64,000 bases of DNA, from contig OY757939.1 in the NCBI GenBank assembly GCA_963585895.1, positions 25,234,722-25,298,721 of the forward strand, given 5' to 3'. The notes below the pieces were generated by a model that worked only from the letters and a program-made list of their open reading frames with translations, was not told the DNA's origin and searched no databases. The position numbers were made by a program, and so were the translations under genes. Source of the stretch: Sepioteuthis lessoniana (lineage: Eukaryota; Mollusca; Cephalopoda; Myopsida; Loliginidae). Positions 11,672 through 21,702 of the stretch are shown here, piece by piece; the first letter of the stretch is position 1, and the number at the start of each line of letters is the position of its first letter.

Positions 11672-12708
11672 GAATAAGTTTCTTTGTTATTTACCGGTAA
11701 TTGGGATTGAACCTGGATCCTCCTAATAATTTTGCTTAAAAGAACCTGTAATATATGTACTTGGGTTATGTTATTTGAGATAATAAATGAGAAGTACAAA
11801 TATTAACTTTAAAAGAGGAATTTTATTCTTCGTATACAACGCCACGTGTTGGCTAGAAAATGTCCGGCGGTCAACACATGTGTTTAGTGTTTGGAATCTC
11901 TTCAGCAACTGCCTCCTCTTCTGTCTTGGGTCGTCTTCGGCAACTGCTACTATCTCCGCTGATTGGCCAGAGGGAGAGGGAAAGCGAGAGAGAAAAGGAG
12001 AGAGAAGGGAAGAGAGAAGAGTGAGAGGCGATGGATTCTGGGATAGCATTCCTTGGCCGAGGTGGAAGTAAGGACCAAGATTTCTGTTGAGTTAGTATTG
12101 ACTGCCCCATTTACTGACCTTAGTAAGGGAAGTGATACTACAAACCTTTCAACCGAACACCAATATCCATTGCGCAATACTTCCTGGTGGACAAATCACA
12201 GAAACTTTTTAGGACTTATAAACTTAATGTCTTCATCAACCTATGAGATACTACTTGCAACGATTATACAAGATATTTTAACCTTGGCTCAAATCGTAAA
12301 TAAATCTAGAAATAAAACAACGGTGAGATTCTCAGCAAATGGGGTGATACTAAATCGTTGTAATAAAAATCAGTTTGGAAATAATTATTTTAACCATTAT
12401 TAGTTTTGTTAGAAGAGGAAAAAGAAAAGAAAAGAGAGGAAATGAGTTCCGTTATTGTTTTTTTATTGTCTTTCTTTAGTTGATATCAACAAAACAAACA
12501 TTATGGTTACGACTTTACTGACCACCGGTGTGATTAGACGGTGTAACAGCAAAATAAGTCCCGCATTGAAGTAATACATCTGAAACCTTTCAAGTGCTCT
12601 ACTTTTACTCACCTTTGCAGAATTGGATTCGTTTAACTATTGAAATTAAGAATATAAAGGAATTCATTGTATCCGTTTAAAATTATCAAATGAATATGCA
12701 TACCCCCT
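11672..12708. other. Unassigned noncoding stretch with purine-rich patch
   Basis: Contains a GA-rich patch at about 11970-12035 flanked by moderately GC-rich sequence. Several overlapping open frames of 75-116 codons occur on both strands here, none with a domain I recognise. No host gene can be supported. Confidence 0.4.
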
Positions 12709-12866
12709 TCTCTCTCTTTTTCTCTCTCTCTCTCTCTGTCTGTCTGTATCACGCTCTCTCTTCCTCTCTCTCTCACTCTCTCTATCTATCTATCTCGTGA
12801 GGCCTTGTGCTCAATTGCGAAAGTAAGAATTTGCAATATCTATCTATCTATCTATCTATCTATCTT
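12709..12866. repeat. (TC)n and (TCTA)n microsatellites left of the gap
   Basis: TC-rich tract (12709-12782), short TCTA run, unique spacer, then a second TCTA run (12838-12866). Confidence 0.9.
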
Positions 12867-13101
12867 GTGAATCCGTCGAGTAGTTCCCGGGGAGTATCAG
12901 GNNNNNNNNNNNNNNNNNNNNNNNNNNNNNNNNNNNNNNNNNNNNNNNNNNNNNNNNNNNNNNNNNNNNNNNNNNNNNNNNNNNNNNNNNNNNNNNNNNN
13001 NNNNNNNNNNNNNNNNNNNNNNNNNNNNNNNNNNNNNNNNNNNNNNNNNNNNNNNNNNNNNNNNNNNNNNNNNNNNNNNNNNNNNNNNNNNNNNNNNNNN
13101 N

Positions 13102-13133
<32 letters not shown>

Positions 13134-13180
13134 GCGAATCCGTCGAGTAGTTCTCGGGGAGTATCAGGCAAGCAATGCAT
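12867..13180. repeat. TCTA-based minisatellite interrupted by a 200-N gap
   Basis: Assembly gap at 12902-13101 (200 N, probably a placeholder length). The 35 bases before the gap (GAATCCGTCGAGTAGTTC...GGGGAGTATCAGG, after a TCTA run) recur almost exactly after the gap at about 13133-13168, again preceded by a TCTA run. So the gap lies inside a tandem array whose unit is a TCTA run plus this unique segment, and the true array may be longer or shorter than the gap. Confidence 0.9.
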
Positions 13181-13285
13181 CTTACAAACCAATGTGATCG
13201 TTCACCTTCATGTCCGCGTCAAAAGCATCCTTAACTGCCGAATTGTGGCATACGTAACCAAGATATCGCACAAGTTTTGACTCAC

Positions 13286-13334
<49 letters not shown>
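13286..13334. repeat. (AT)n microsatellite
   Basis: Pure AT run. Confidence 0.95.
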
Positions 13335-13335
<1 letters not shown>

Positions 13336-14271
13336 ATATGCAGTTAGAATTCAAATGTAGCATTTAATGACCGTCAAGATAGACTTATTTTTATTGTGAA
13401 CACGAAGACTCTTCACAATAATACAACCTTTTTGCTACAAGACTCTACTTTTGTGAAGCTCTGTGCTGTGCATTGATAATGTAAAGTTATTATGTCTACA
13501 TAATGTGCGCTCGATAAAAACATTCAACAATGTTCTGTTAGAATAAACAGAAGCCTTTGCTGTGCATAGACCAAAGAGATGGCGACCACTTTAAGTAAGT
13601 CAATCGTTTTGGGTTTTTTTTGTATTTTTTTTTTTTTACTGTTAATCATCCAGAACGCTTGCCGTTGCGATTATAAACCTCTCCCCAAGCAGAAAATACG
13701 AAACCGAGACAAGACAATACAATGTTCTTTGATATCAGACGTAACTGTGGAAAGATAAAAGAGGAGGAAAAGACAGAAAAAAGAAAAGTAAGAAAGAAAA
13801 ATAAAAAGCCAGAACAGCTGGTTTTTACTTACGTAGATATATTCAGACAAAAACAAGGAAATAAAACGTTTCTTTGATCTCTCAGTGGCTGAGATAGTTT
13901 CTTAGTTCTCATCAGTGCGGTCAGAACCTAATGTTGTATACATTGGTTAGTCACTGGTGACATCTATGCCAGTGCTGGCTAATCGTAGCTTAGGGACGGG
14001 AAAAAATACACAAGTTGTTTTATGGTTACGACCTTCGTTGTTTTACGAAAGTAGGATGACAGATCTTCAGTCGATAAAGATTTTGATCAGTGGGATCGTA
14101 GAACGGCATCACAGTGGAAAGACGTTATATCAACAAATTTGAATTCAGGTTAAAATTCAAAGTTTCCCTTCTCAAAGACTACAATACTGATTATGTTGAA
14201 AAATAAACCACATTCGGTCACATTTAATGAGAGTATCTTCCTTAACCTATGAACCTTTCAGCGAACACTCT
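13335..14271. other. Unassigned noncoding stretch
   Basis: AT-rich with poly-T at about 13613-13637. Short open frames only and no recognised motif. Confidence 0.4.
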
Positions 14272-14412
14272 GACGTGGTACGCTAGTTGGTCGAGCCGTC
14301 TGATACTAAGTCTAACGTGAAATTGGGCGGGTTTCGATCCCAGCTTCAAGCATCCGACGTATCTAGCCTCACTGAAGAGTTGTGATACAACGAAAGAGTC
14401 TATCTGTGGATG

Positions 14413-14420
<8 letters not shown>
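14272..14420 (+). mobile_element. tRNA-derived SINE, family S1
   Basis: A-box-like GCTAGTTGGTCGAGC and B-box-like GGGTTTCGATCCC, followed by a body that ends TGTGATACAACGAAAGAGTC..GTGGATGACAAT. The end continues without a break into an (AT)n tract at 14417-14474. Shares head and tail with 2268-2420 and 28125-28265. Confidence 0.75.

Positions 14421-14474
<54 letters not shown>
14417..14474. repeat. (AT)n tail/microsatellite
   Basis: AT run directly attached to the 3' end of the preceding SINE. Confidence 0.95.
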
Positions 14475-14479
<5 letters not shown>

Positions 14480-14599
14480 GGTTTATGGTTCTTACTAGCT
14501 CACTTAGTGAGTAAATATAGGATCTAATATTGCAGTATTATTTAATAGTGCTCAATGTCAATGATAGTGCTTTTTCATATATATATATATATATATATA

Positions 14600-14860
14600 T
14601 AGGTATTCTTCAATCCTGTAAATATGGAGTAGGGAACAATTCTGGTAGGACAAATAAATTATTCAAATTTCTATTATATAAATCTTCCGCGTAGAGAGCT
14701 CAATGTAAATAAATTCACAGAGTAAATATTATTATTTTAATAATAGTATTTAATTTACCGATAGGATTTGATGAAATTCTGTTAAAAGTTATTTTAGAGT
14801 TTTGATTTATATCAATACTCTTAACAGGATGGAAATAAATTTATTATTCTAATGTTTTTT
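14600..14860 (+). repeat. Dispersed repeat, rearranged relative to 28285-28560
   Basis: 14603-14720 matches 28288-28430 in the same orientation (CAATCC-GTAAAT-TGGAGT-GGGAA, AGAGCTCAAT-TAAATAAA). The remainder, 14750-14860, matches 28455-28560 only as reverse complement (TTTCCATCCT-TTAA, GATATA). In both places the repeat follows a family S1 SINE and its AT tract. Confidence 0.65.
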
Positions 14861-14903
14861 CTTGAAATAATAATAATAATGAAAATATATCATATTATAT
14901 TCA

Positions 14904-14996
14904 GTTACATGGTTGTGTCTGTTACCTAAGGTTTCACGCATTCGTCAGATAGGGAATGCGGAAAACATGAACCCCAGGGACACAGACACTACCATG

Positions 14997-15000
<4 letters not shown>
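14904..15000. repeat. 97-bp imperfect palindrome
   Basis: Arms TTACATGGTTGTGTCTGT (from 14904) and ACAGACACTACCATGTAA (to 15000) pair with two mismatches. Nearer the centre CGCATTC and GAATGCG pair around a short loop. The whole stretch can fold as a long hairpin and abuts an (AT)n tract (14998-15053). Could be a short foldback transposon; a small-RNA precursor is less likely. Confidence 0.6.

Positions 15001-15053
<53 letters not shown>
14998..15053. repeat. (AT)n microsatellite
   Basis: Pure AT run to the right of the palindrome. Confidence 0.95.
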
Positions 15054-15054
<1 letters not shown>

Positions 15055-15184
15055 TTTTCTTTGTTTAATAGTATATCAACATTCCTGGGTTGATATTTTG
15101 TACGAAAGCTATCATAAAAGGTGAATAGTTGTGGTAGTATTTAACCAACTGCGGAGAGTATAAGCGGGTTCATATCTTTGCCAA

Positions 15185-15396
<212 letters not shown>

Positions 15397-15539
15397 TGGA
15401 ATTTAGACTTCGACCCTTGGGTTTCATGAAGTTTTTTGCAAAACAACAATTATCAGGCAGTTAAGAAAATAACAAAGTGATTTAGTGACAACCAACACTG
15501 TAATATATATATATTATATATATATATATATATATAATA

Positions 15540-16076
15540 CGTGTTTGCGTTAAAACAAGAAAAGACAAGTCTTATCTCTCATTACAAGGATCTTACTAGA
15601 TCATACAGTAACGCTTACAGTTTTGTGCTTATAAAATTATTTACGATTAGATCATGTTATTTATCCTTTTTGTCTCCGTTTTGCTCCCTTGAATTAAACC
15701 ACATCAGGTTATTGATTGCTAGAGCATAGCAATAATAAGTTATATGATATTATAAAGTAGAGCTCACTCGAGTTACCAGGAAGAGAACAGGAAACAGCCA
15801 ATTGGTCCCAATTAAGCGACTGCTCCGCTTAGGTGAAACAACGCATGAACATATTAAACGTGTCCATTTTCCGATTTTCTATGCATCTAGACTTATTTAA
15901 AATCGTTGGATTCCCGCTGTAACAGCAATCCATGATGATGTCATTATATTCACAGTGCCAGTTCATCCCGTAGCTTACTTGGTAAAGCAGTTGGTACCAA
16001 AAACTAAGATTCTCTGACACAAAAAAGGGAAAATAGGTTAAAATTTATTGATTTAAAATTTATTATTTTAAAATAC
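15540..16076. other. Unassigned AT-rich noncoding stretch
   Basis: Two short open frames (15541-15729 + and 16020-15829 -) without recognisable motifs. No repeat match seen. Confidence 0.4.
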
Positions 16077-16140
16077 CTTTAAAAAGAATATGCATTTTGA
16101 GTTCAGAACTGAAAACTCAAAATGCATTCGCTTTTTAAAT
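16077..16140. repeat. Hairpin with 13-bp perfect inner stem
   Basis: TGCATTTTGAGTT and AACTCAAAATGCA pair perfectly around a 10-base loop. The pairing extends outward through CTTTAAAAAG/CTTTTTAAA with two or three unpaired bases, giving about 24 paired positions. No open frame crosses it. Confidence 0.75.
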
Positions 16141-16204
16141 CTACCTTATGATTTTTCTCGTACCAAAGAATTTTCAGAAATTTATCCTTGTCTCAATTTA
16201 GAAA

Positions 16205-16272
16205 TGAATACAATTAAAATCAACCCGGCGTCTTCTTTCACACTTTCATTACGGGTTAATTGATTTTAACGG
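16205..16272. repeat. Short inverted repeat
   Basis: ATTAAAATCAACCCG near the left end and CGGGTTAATTGATTTTAA at the right end pair, apart from a 3-base insertion. The spacer is about 30 bases. Confidence 0.5.
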
Positions 16273-16639
16273 TATTTCGAACGGGCTTGGGGTATTTTAT
16301 GCCAAGAGGTTAAGGATTCACGATCATTTTATGTTTATATTTGTTTTGTTTTTTCTGTAGTTATAATAGAACATTTTTTCACACAGTTATATATATCATG
16401 TATTCCTAATAATAACTACAAAAAATTGTCACATAATTGTATGGTTTCAAGTATTCCTATCAAACACCAATGATTTGTAAGCAATTATATGGTTACAAGT
16501 AACTGATGATAATACTCCTTACCTTTCCTGTCTTCACACTAATAATTCTATTTCAGAAAAATGGCATGAAATAAATAAGACAAACACTTATTTAAAGAGA
16601 ATAATAAAAGTTATATATTATAGAAAAAAAATCAAAAAA

Positions 16640-16802
16640 TGGTACTTGATACCACTGCGCTAAGCACTCAAACTATAAGGTGAGGATCAAGGGTAAAGTG
16701 GAGCAATCCTGGGAATGGAGTAGCACCCTCACCTACACCTCGGTGTAGTAGCTATTGAAAAGGGAGCCTTCGGGTCACTCTTGACTAAGGTCGCCAACAT
16801 TT
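16640..16802 (+). mobile_element. SINE body, family S6, head missing
   Basis: Runs from GGTACTTGATACC through GGGTAAAGTGGAGCAATCC and AAAAGGGAGCCTTCGGGTC to GGTCGCCAAC. The full minus-strand copy at 48437-48692 shows the tRNA-like head that is missing here. Another decayed copy is at 33712-33890 (-). Confidence 0.75.
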
Positions 16803-16859
16803 ACTTTTAGTAATACAATGTTGCCTGCATAGCTTTGCCACCAAACGGTATTTATCACA

Positions 16860-17240
16860 TGCCCAACCAATCGAGCAAGTAAGACGCAAGACCGAAATTT
16901 TGGAGGGTCTAGGCCTAGGACCGTAGCCCAGACATGCTCGGCATCCCCCAAAATGCCTCGGGGCCCTGTCGGCATTCATCTCAAATGGGATGCTTCAGGA
17001 GCCTGGCGATGAGCTTCGCCCCTCTGCGGAGAGTTAGAGCCCTGGAGTACTGCCCCCTGAGGCTCAAAGAATGTCAGTCTTGGCCGCATGACGCGAATAC
17101 TAGGCCTCCTCGGCACCCGCGCCCGGCAGCTTCGACGGACTATCGTATCCAGAGACGTGATACACACGACCAGATCCGTGCCGTTGACACCACGGCCGCC
17201 CGAAGTGTTCCCCATCTACTGGATTGGTACAATCGGGCAA
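16860..17240. other. GC-rich island with overlapping open frames
   Basis: This stretch is visibly richer in GC and CpG than its surroundings. Frames of 113 and 79 codons (+) and 79 codons (-) overlap across it, none with a domain I recognise. Base composition could reflect a decayed exon, an inserted gene fragment or an unknown element. There is no start, splice or polyadenylation evidence that decides between these. Confidence 0.4.
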
Positions 17241-17629
17241 AACTGCAACCGCTATTTAATACCAAACTCACATAGTGGATTATACTCAAATGGTATATCT
17301 TTATTGGAAGAGTCCATTGTGTATTGAAATAGGGATGATACCACAACAACAATAATTCCATAGTGATATAGTTTCAAGTATCTTACGCAATCTGAATAAT
17401 TTTCAAACTACTATTTGATCCAGGTATGAAACCCTAATATGTACACCCAGTCCGAGTCAAAGTTAAATAAGAAGCAATGGTTATGGTAATTTTTCATACT
17501 CCGCAGAGCTCTAGATACTGTCAGTTTGTTTTCAATGCCTCTGACAGGACGATAAAAAGTGAACATCTCCTCGGTGTGCTATTTCCAAAATATATCAAAT
17601 ATACCCAATGCTTATTTGTATACGTACTC

Positions 17630-17737
17630 AGCCCACCCGGCTGGGACTGTAAAATACACCGACTGCATCTCTGCAGGGGGGGTAACACTCCCCCGCCAAC
17701 GTGTGTCCTGGATATGAAACTAAACAATCAAGATGTC
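17630..17737 (+). repeat. M repeat, 5' fragment
   Basis: Contains the M head: CCCGGCTGGGACTGTAAAAT, ACACCGACTGCATCTCTGCA, then GTGTCCTGGATATGA and CTAAACAATC. Breaks off before the module region. Confidence 0.8.
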
Positions 17738-17887
17738 TTCTGTCCTTCATCTGGTATTTCATGTTGGACTCTGGAGTCCACAAACAATCTCGAATGAAAC
17801 CCTTTATATAAATCACATGAGCAGACTCTTCTAATTTTGTAAACCATGACCGGCTACCAGTATGATTTATAGTAAGTATTCCGTGCT

Positions 17888-18190
17888 AAATACATGGTGT
17901 AGTGGATAAGGTGTTTGGTTGAAAAGTGCTTCTGAGTGAAATCATCTGGAGGTTACAGGTTCAATCTCAACAACAGGTAAGAATAACAAGGAATGCTTTC
18001 TATTACTTAACACTTGTATCCGGGCATTGTCAAAAGAATTGGAACAGTCCGCCACTGTGGTTCAAATAATAGGTTCGGTTCAAAATTCTTTGTGGACTCC
18101 TGAATTCGACATGAACCAACTGAAGGAAGCCGAAGGACATATTGTCCCAAACGTTGTAAATATAACAATAAAAACGAGATCATAATTCGA
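17888..18190 (+). mobile_element. tRNA-headed SINE with terminal-repeat-like tail, family S7
   Basis: A-box-like TGGTGTAGTGGATAAGG and B-box-like GGTTCAATCTC head a 300-bp unit. It ends with ACTGAAGGAAGCCGAAGGACATATTG..CCAAACGTTGTAAATATAAC, the same tail as in the copies at 59035-59365 and 63570-63885, where it reads CCTGAAG(A/T)AGGCCGG..GGCCGAAACG. That tail has the layout of a hammerhead-like or Penelope-type terminal motif. Here the core has changed so much (CTGAAGG, CCAAAC) that it cannot be active. Confidence 0.65.
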
Positions 18191-18218
18191 ATATTTTAAC
18201 TAATTATTATAATTGTCT

Positions 18219-18261
18219 AAATCTCTCTCTCTCTCAATATATATATATATATATATATAAT
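18219..18261. repeat. (TC)n(AT)n microsatellite
   Basis: Short CT run followed by an AT run. Confidence 0.9.
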
Positions 18262-18340
18262 ATCCAGTAAGCGTCCAAAAACAGTGGGTGTGGATTATTT
18301 TTTATAGAATATATGAGGAATATCATATAAATCTTTGTGA

Positions 18341-19330
18341 TTGCTCAATGTATGTCTATTGTTAATCCCTTATTCATTCGCTGTGACCCTTAATGCTGTG
18401 AACCAAAGGATTAATAGGCTATCTTCATGTAAAAAAAATTTCAAGGAGAGCAAAGGTATATATGACGACGCCCTCAAGAACAGCGGATTCCAAGGCAGAC
18501 TGGAATATCTAACCCCGGTGGACCTCGCCTCTAAGGATAAGGGTAATAATAGTGGGACCCGCACAATCAAGGTAGGTGAAATTAATAATAATAATAATAA
18601 TGATAGTCACTCAAAAAGATGGGGAAAGAATAGAAATAGAAAAGTAGTCTTGTTTAATCCGCCTTTTTGTAAGCTTACAAACATTAATATAGGTAAATAC
18701 TTCCATACTTCCTACACCTCCTGGATAAACACTTTAATAAAGATAATCCATTAAGTAAAATTTTTAATAGAAATACAGTAAAAATTAGCTACTCTTGCAC
18801 CAAGAATATGAATAACATTTTAAGCAACCATAATAGGAGGCTACTAAATGAACTAATTGCGAAAGAGAGGAGTCCAGACGTTGCGTCTTGTAACTGTTGG
18901 AGTAAAGAAGGAATGCCTCTTAGGCAGACGTTGCAATTCGAGAAATGTCGTATACCAGGCATGCATTTCCCCTATGGAACACAAAAAAGACACACAGAGA
19001 GTCTATATAGGCATCTCCGTTGGAAATTGGAAGCAAAGATGACATAATCACAGGCATTATTTTTCGAATCCAAGACTTAGAAACCAGACTGTCCTATCAA
19101 AATATTTTTGGGGCCTTAAAGATCAGGGACTGTCTCCACAAATTAAGTGGCAGATAATCAGGCACTCATCTACCGCGAATAGCCTCAACGGTAGATGTAA
19201 CTTATGTATAGATGAGAAAATTAGTATTATTAATCTCAAAAATCGAAGACTACTGTTGAACGAAAGAAATGAGCTCGTGTTTAAATGTAGACATAGAGGA
19301 AAATTCAAATTATCCGACTGAGAGCCACTG
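18341..19330 (+). mobile_element. Penelope-like element, C-terminal part with GIY-YIG nuclease relic (PLE-1)
   Basis: Frame 18341-18754 carries KGIYDDALKNSGFQGRLEYL and, further on, the Asn run and RKVVLFNPPFCKLTNINIGK typical of the linker after the reverse transcriptase in Penelope-like elements. The next pieces give NMNNILSNHNRRLLNELI, CNSRNVVYQACISPMEHKK and VYIGISVGNWKQR, then LSKYFWGLKDQGLSPQIKW, SLNGRCNLCIDEKISIINL and LVFKCRHRGKFKLSD. This is the GIY-YIG endonuclease domain: YIG, the basic helix and the zinc-binding CxxC..C pattern are visible. At least two frame changes break the protein. The reverse transcriptase itself is not present upstream, so the copy is 5'-truncated. A hammerhead-like motif lies 650 bp downstream in the same orientation. 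Confidence 0.85.
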
Positions 19331-19970
19331 AAACACCGATCCCTATGTAATCGCAAGGACAATGATAAGGATTTATTAGAAATTAATAACGATAGATTCT
19401 ATAGTGGATATCACCGGGGTGGGGAAATTTAAAGATAGATGATAATCCAATGAACGTAGGATATTAATCCAAAAATTAAGGCCTTTGACTCTAAAGTAGT
19501 TAATTCCCCTTGACCATTTTAGGGTCAATTAAAAGCACTTGATAGCAACGATAAAAAAATTCTTTACCTTTATCTTATTTAACAATCTTGTTCCTAATTA
19601 AATTAAGAGGAATATCTAGGATAACAACAGCTGAGATAATGAACAGATGTATTAGGAGTAAATGTAAAATATATATGGAGATAATCATTAGTTCTACGAT
19701 CGTAGATGGTTTAGAAAATCGCACCTGCTACGAGACCACCCGCCAAGTACGTAAATTAGGATGGGTTGACCTACAGGGAAACCCCACTCCTGTTTCTTAA
19801 TGCTTCAAGCACCAAATATTTTGACCCCCTCTGCCCTCGGGTGTGAATTTAAAAATTTGTGTTTTTATTTCTATTTTCATTTTTATTTTTCAATCTCTTT
19901 CTTTTCATTTTTTAAATACGAACTGTAATTCCACATTTGCTGTTCTGCAACTTCAAGAAATACATGTAAA
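19331..19970 (+). other. Probable 3' region of PLE-1
   Basis: Noncoding sequence between the nuclease relic and the hammerhead-like motif. One 70-codon frame (19588-19800) has no recognised domain. The orientation and the terminal motif suggest this is the element's 3' untranslated region; that is inference. Confidence 0.4.
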
Positions 19971-20036
19971 AAGTCATCTGACGAGACGGAGAGTATAGTA
20001 ATATTATCCGCCGAAATAAATCTATATTGACGACTT
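19971..20036 (+). ncRNA. Hammerhead-ribozyme-like motif downstream of PLE-1
   Basis: CTGACGA at 19978-19984, a stem II formed by GACGGA (19985-19990) and TCCGCC (20007-20012) with one mismatch, GAAA at 20013-20016, and AAGTC (19971-19975) pairing with GACTT (20032-20036) as an outer stem. Stem III and the cleavage triplet are poorly defined, and two to three unpaired bases separate stem I from the core. Penelope-like elements are known to carry type I hammerheads in their terminal repeats, and this copy sits in the right place and orientation. Confidence 0.5.
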
Positions 20037-20063
20037 AACCAAGTTTGAGTTTCTATCAAATTA

Positions 20064-20064
<1 letters not shown>

Positions 20065-20103
<39 letters not shown>
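20065..20103. repeat. (AT)n microsatellite
   Basis: AT run; another lies at 20241-20281. Confidence 0.95.
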
Positions 20104-20238
20104 CCTAAAAGAAATCAAAATTTCACCTTTTTTTATAATTGCCTCATTGCTGAAACTTTCGCGTATTGACTAAGATAAAACTTTATAGAAAATTGACGTT
20201 GAAATAAATACAAATACTAAGTATTCTCTATAAAATGT

Positions 20239-20284
<46 letters not shown>

Positions 20285-20403
20285 GATATGATATAAAAAA
20301 CAAAATATTTAGAGAATTCTTTTTTTATATATGATAATATGCCATCGTTTTGTGTTTTTTTACTAGACCATAGAGCATATTCAACAGTAGCTAAATATTT
20401 CAT

Positions 20404-20925
20404 TTAAAATTTTTTCAAATAAAAATGGAAACAAAAGAATGGAACAACCTCGGTGTCGAAACTTTTGCAAACTCTTCTGAAACAATTCGGAACATAATAA
20501 AAATTATGAAAACAAAGAATCAAATTGAATCTGAAGCAGGCGTATATGCCAATTCCTTGTAATTGTTTTATCAAAATTTACGTAGGAGATACTTCCACAT
20601 CAATCAAAAACCGTATTTATGAACACAATAGAAATTTCAGAATTGGTGACCATTTCATTGCTCTTGTAAAGCATAATTTCGAAAGCAAATATAATTCTAA
20701 TTTTAAAGATTCTTTAATGTTACTTAATATTCAAATAAACACTGCGGAAAGATTGTTACATCAAGCATCATTATTAATTTCAATACTAACAAACAAAGGT
20801 CTGAATTTTTTCGATTTATTTCCTTTTTTCGATAAATTAGTCCGAAATAGTTCCAATATCTCTAATTCAAATCAGTCCTTTTCATCATTTCATAATAAAT
20901 TATTCTTACATTCATTATATTTATG
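20404..20925 (+). mobile_element. Second Penelope-like C-terminus with GIY-YIG relic (PLE-2)
   Basis: The frame 20525-20925 reads CNCFIKIYVGDTSTSIKNRI, YEHNRNFRIGDHFIALVKHN and ERLLHQASLL. This is the compact GIY-YIG layout (YVG in place of YIG, Arg in the following helix, ALVKHN). Just upstream, in another frame, EAGVYAN supplies the expected GIY-like strand (GVY), so a frameshift lies at about 20560. The sequence is unlike PLE-1, so this is a different Penelope-like lineage, not a duplicate. No reverse transcriptase is attached. Confidence 0.75.
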
Positions 20926-21435
20926 ATTTTTAAACAAAAATATTTTCTAAAGTAAATTTTAGATTGTAAACTGAAAATAAAGACGTCAATGCATTTAATA
21001 TTAAATACTGAATAATTTTTTAAAAATACTAGCGTAACCGTGCTTTTTTTAAAAAAAAATCATAATTCTGAAAAATGTTACAAAAAAAGATTAAATCTTT
21101 TACAAAGACGTTATCTTTCTGAAAAAAAAAAGAATCGAACATCAGATTAACGTTGTCTGTTTTGAAATGGAAGTCCATTAACAGTAAAACAAAACAAAAC
21201 AAACAAACAACGCTTGGAATTTTTCAATTTTTCATTTTCTTTTTTCATTTCAAATATTTTTCAGATGAAACATTTAACATCGGTTCAATATGCCCTGAAG
21301 GTATTTTACCCCCTCCACCTCCCCAAAATAGAAGAAATCTAACGTTGGTACATTATCATATATAAAATACATCCATCCATCCTCTGAATATTTGATTTTC
21401 ATACTTTAGCTTCCAATCCATTTCCATTTTTCCTT

Positions 21436-21439
<4 letters not shown>
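20926..21439. other. Unassigned AT-rich noncoding stretch
   Basis: Poly-A and poly-T runs, short open frames, no recognised motif. Confidence 0.4.
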
Positions 21440-21473
<34 letters not shown>

Positions 21474-21482
21474 GAGAGAGAG
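21440..21482. repeat. (CA)n(TA)n(GA)n microsatellite
   Basis: CA, TA and GA dinucleotides follow one another. Confidence 0.95.
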
Positions 21483-21669
21483 TGCATAAGCAAAATTAGG
21501 AATATTCTTGTATAATAATAACCGGCACTGCTATAATACATGATTAATTCTAATTTTCAGATGTCAGATGTCATATCCAGGATAAGCTTTTTTTTATGGG
21601 GGGTGCTTACCGTCGACGAAGGTTGTAGTCGATTTATTCCAAGAACTATGGAGAGAGTATTGCATGTCT

Positions 21670-21700
<31 letters not shown>

Positions 21701-21702
21701 CT

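Noticed and set aside
12807-13280. 157-codon frame
   Set aside because: Runs across the 200-N gap and TCTA repeats.
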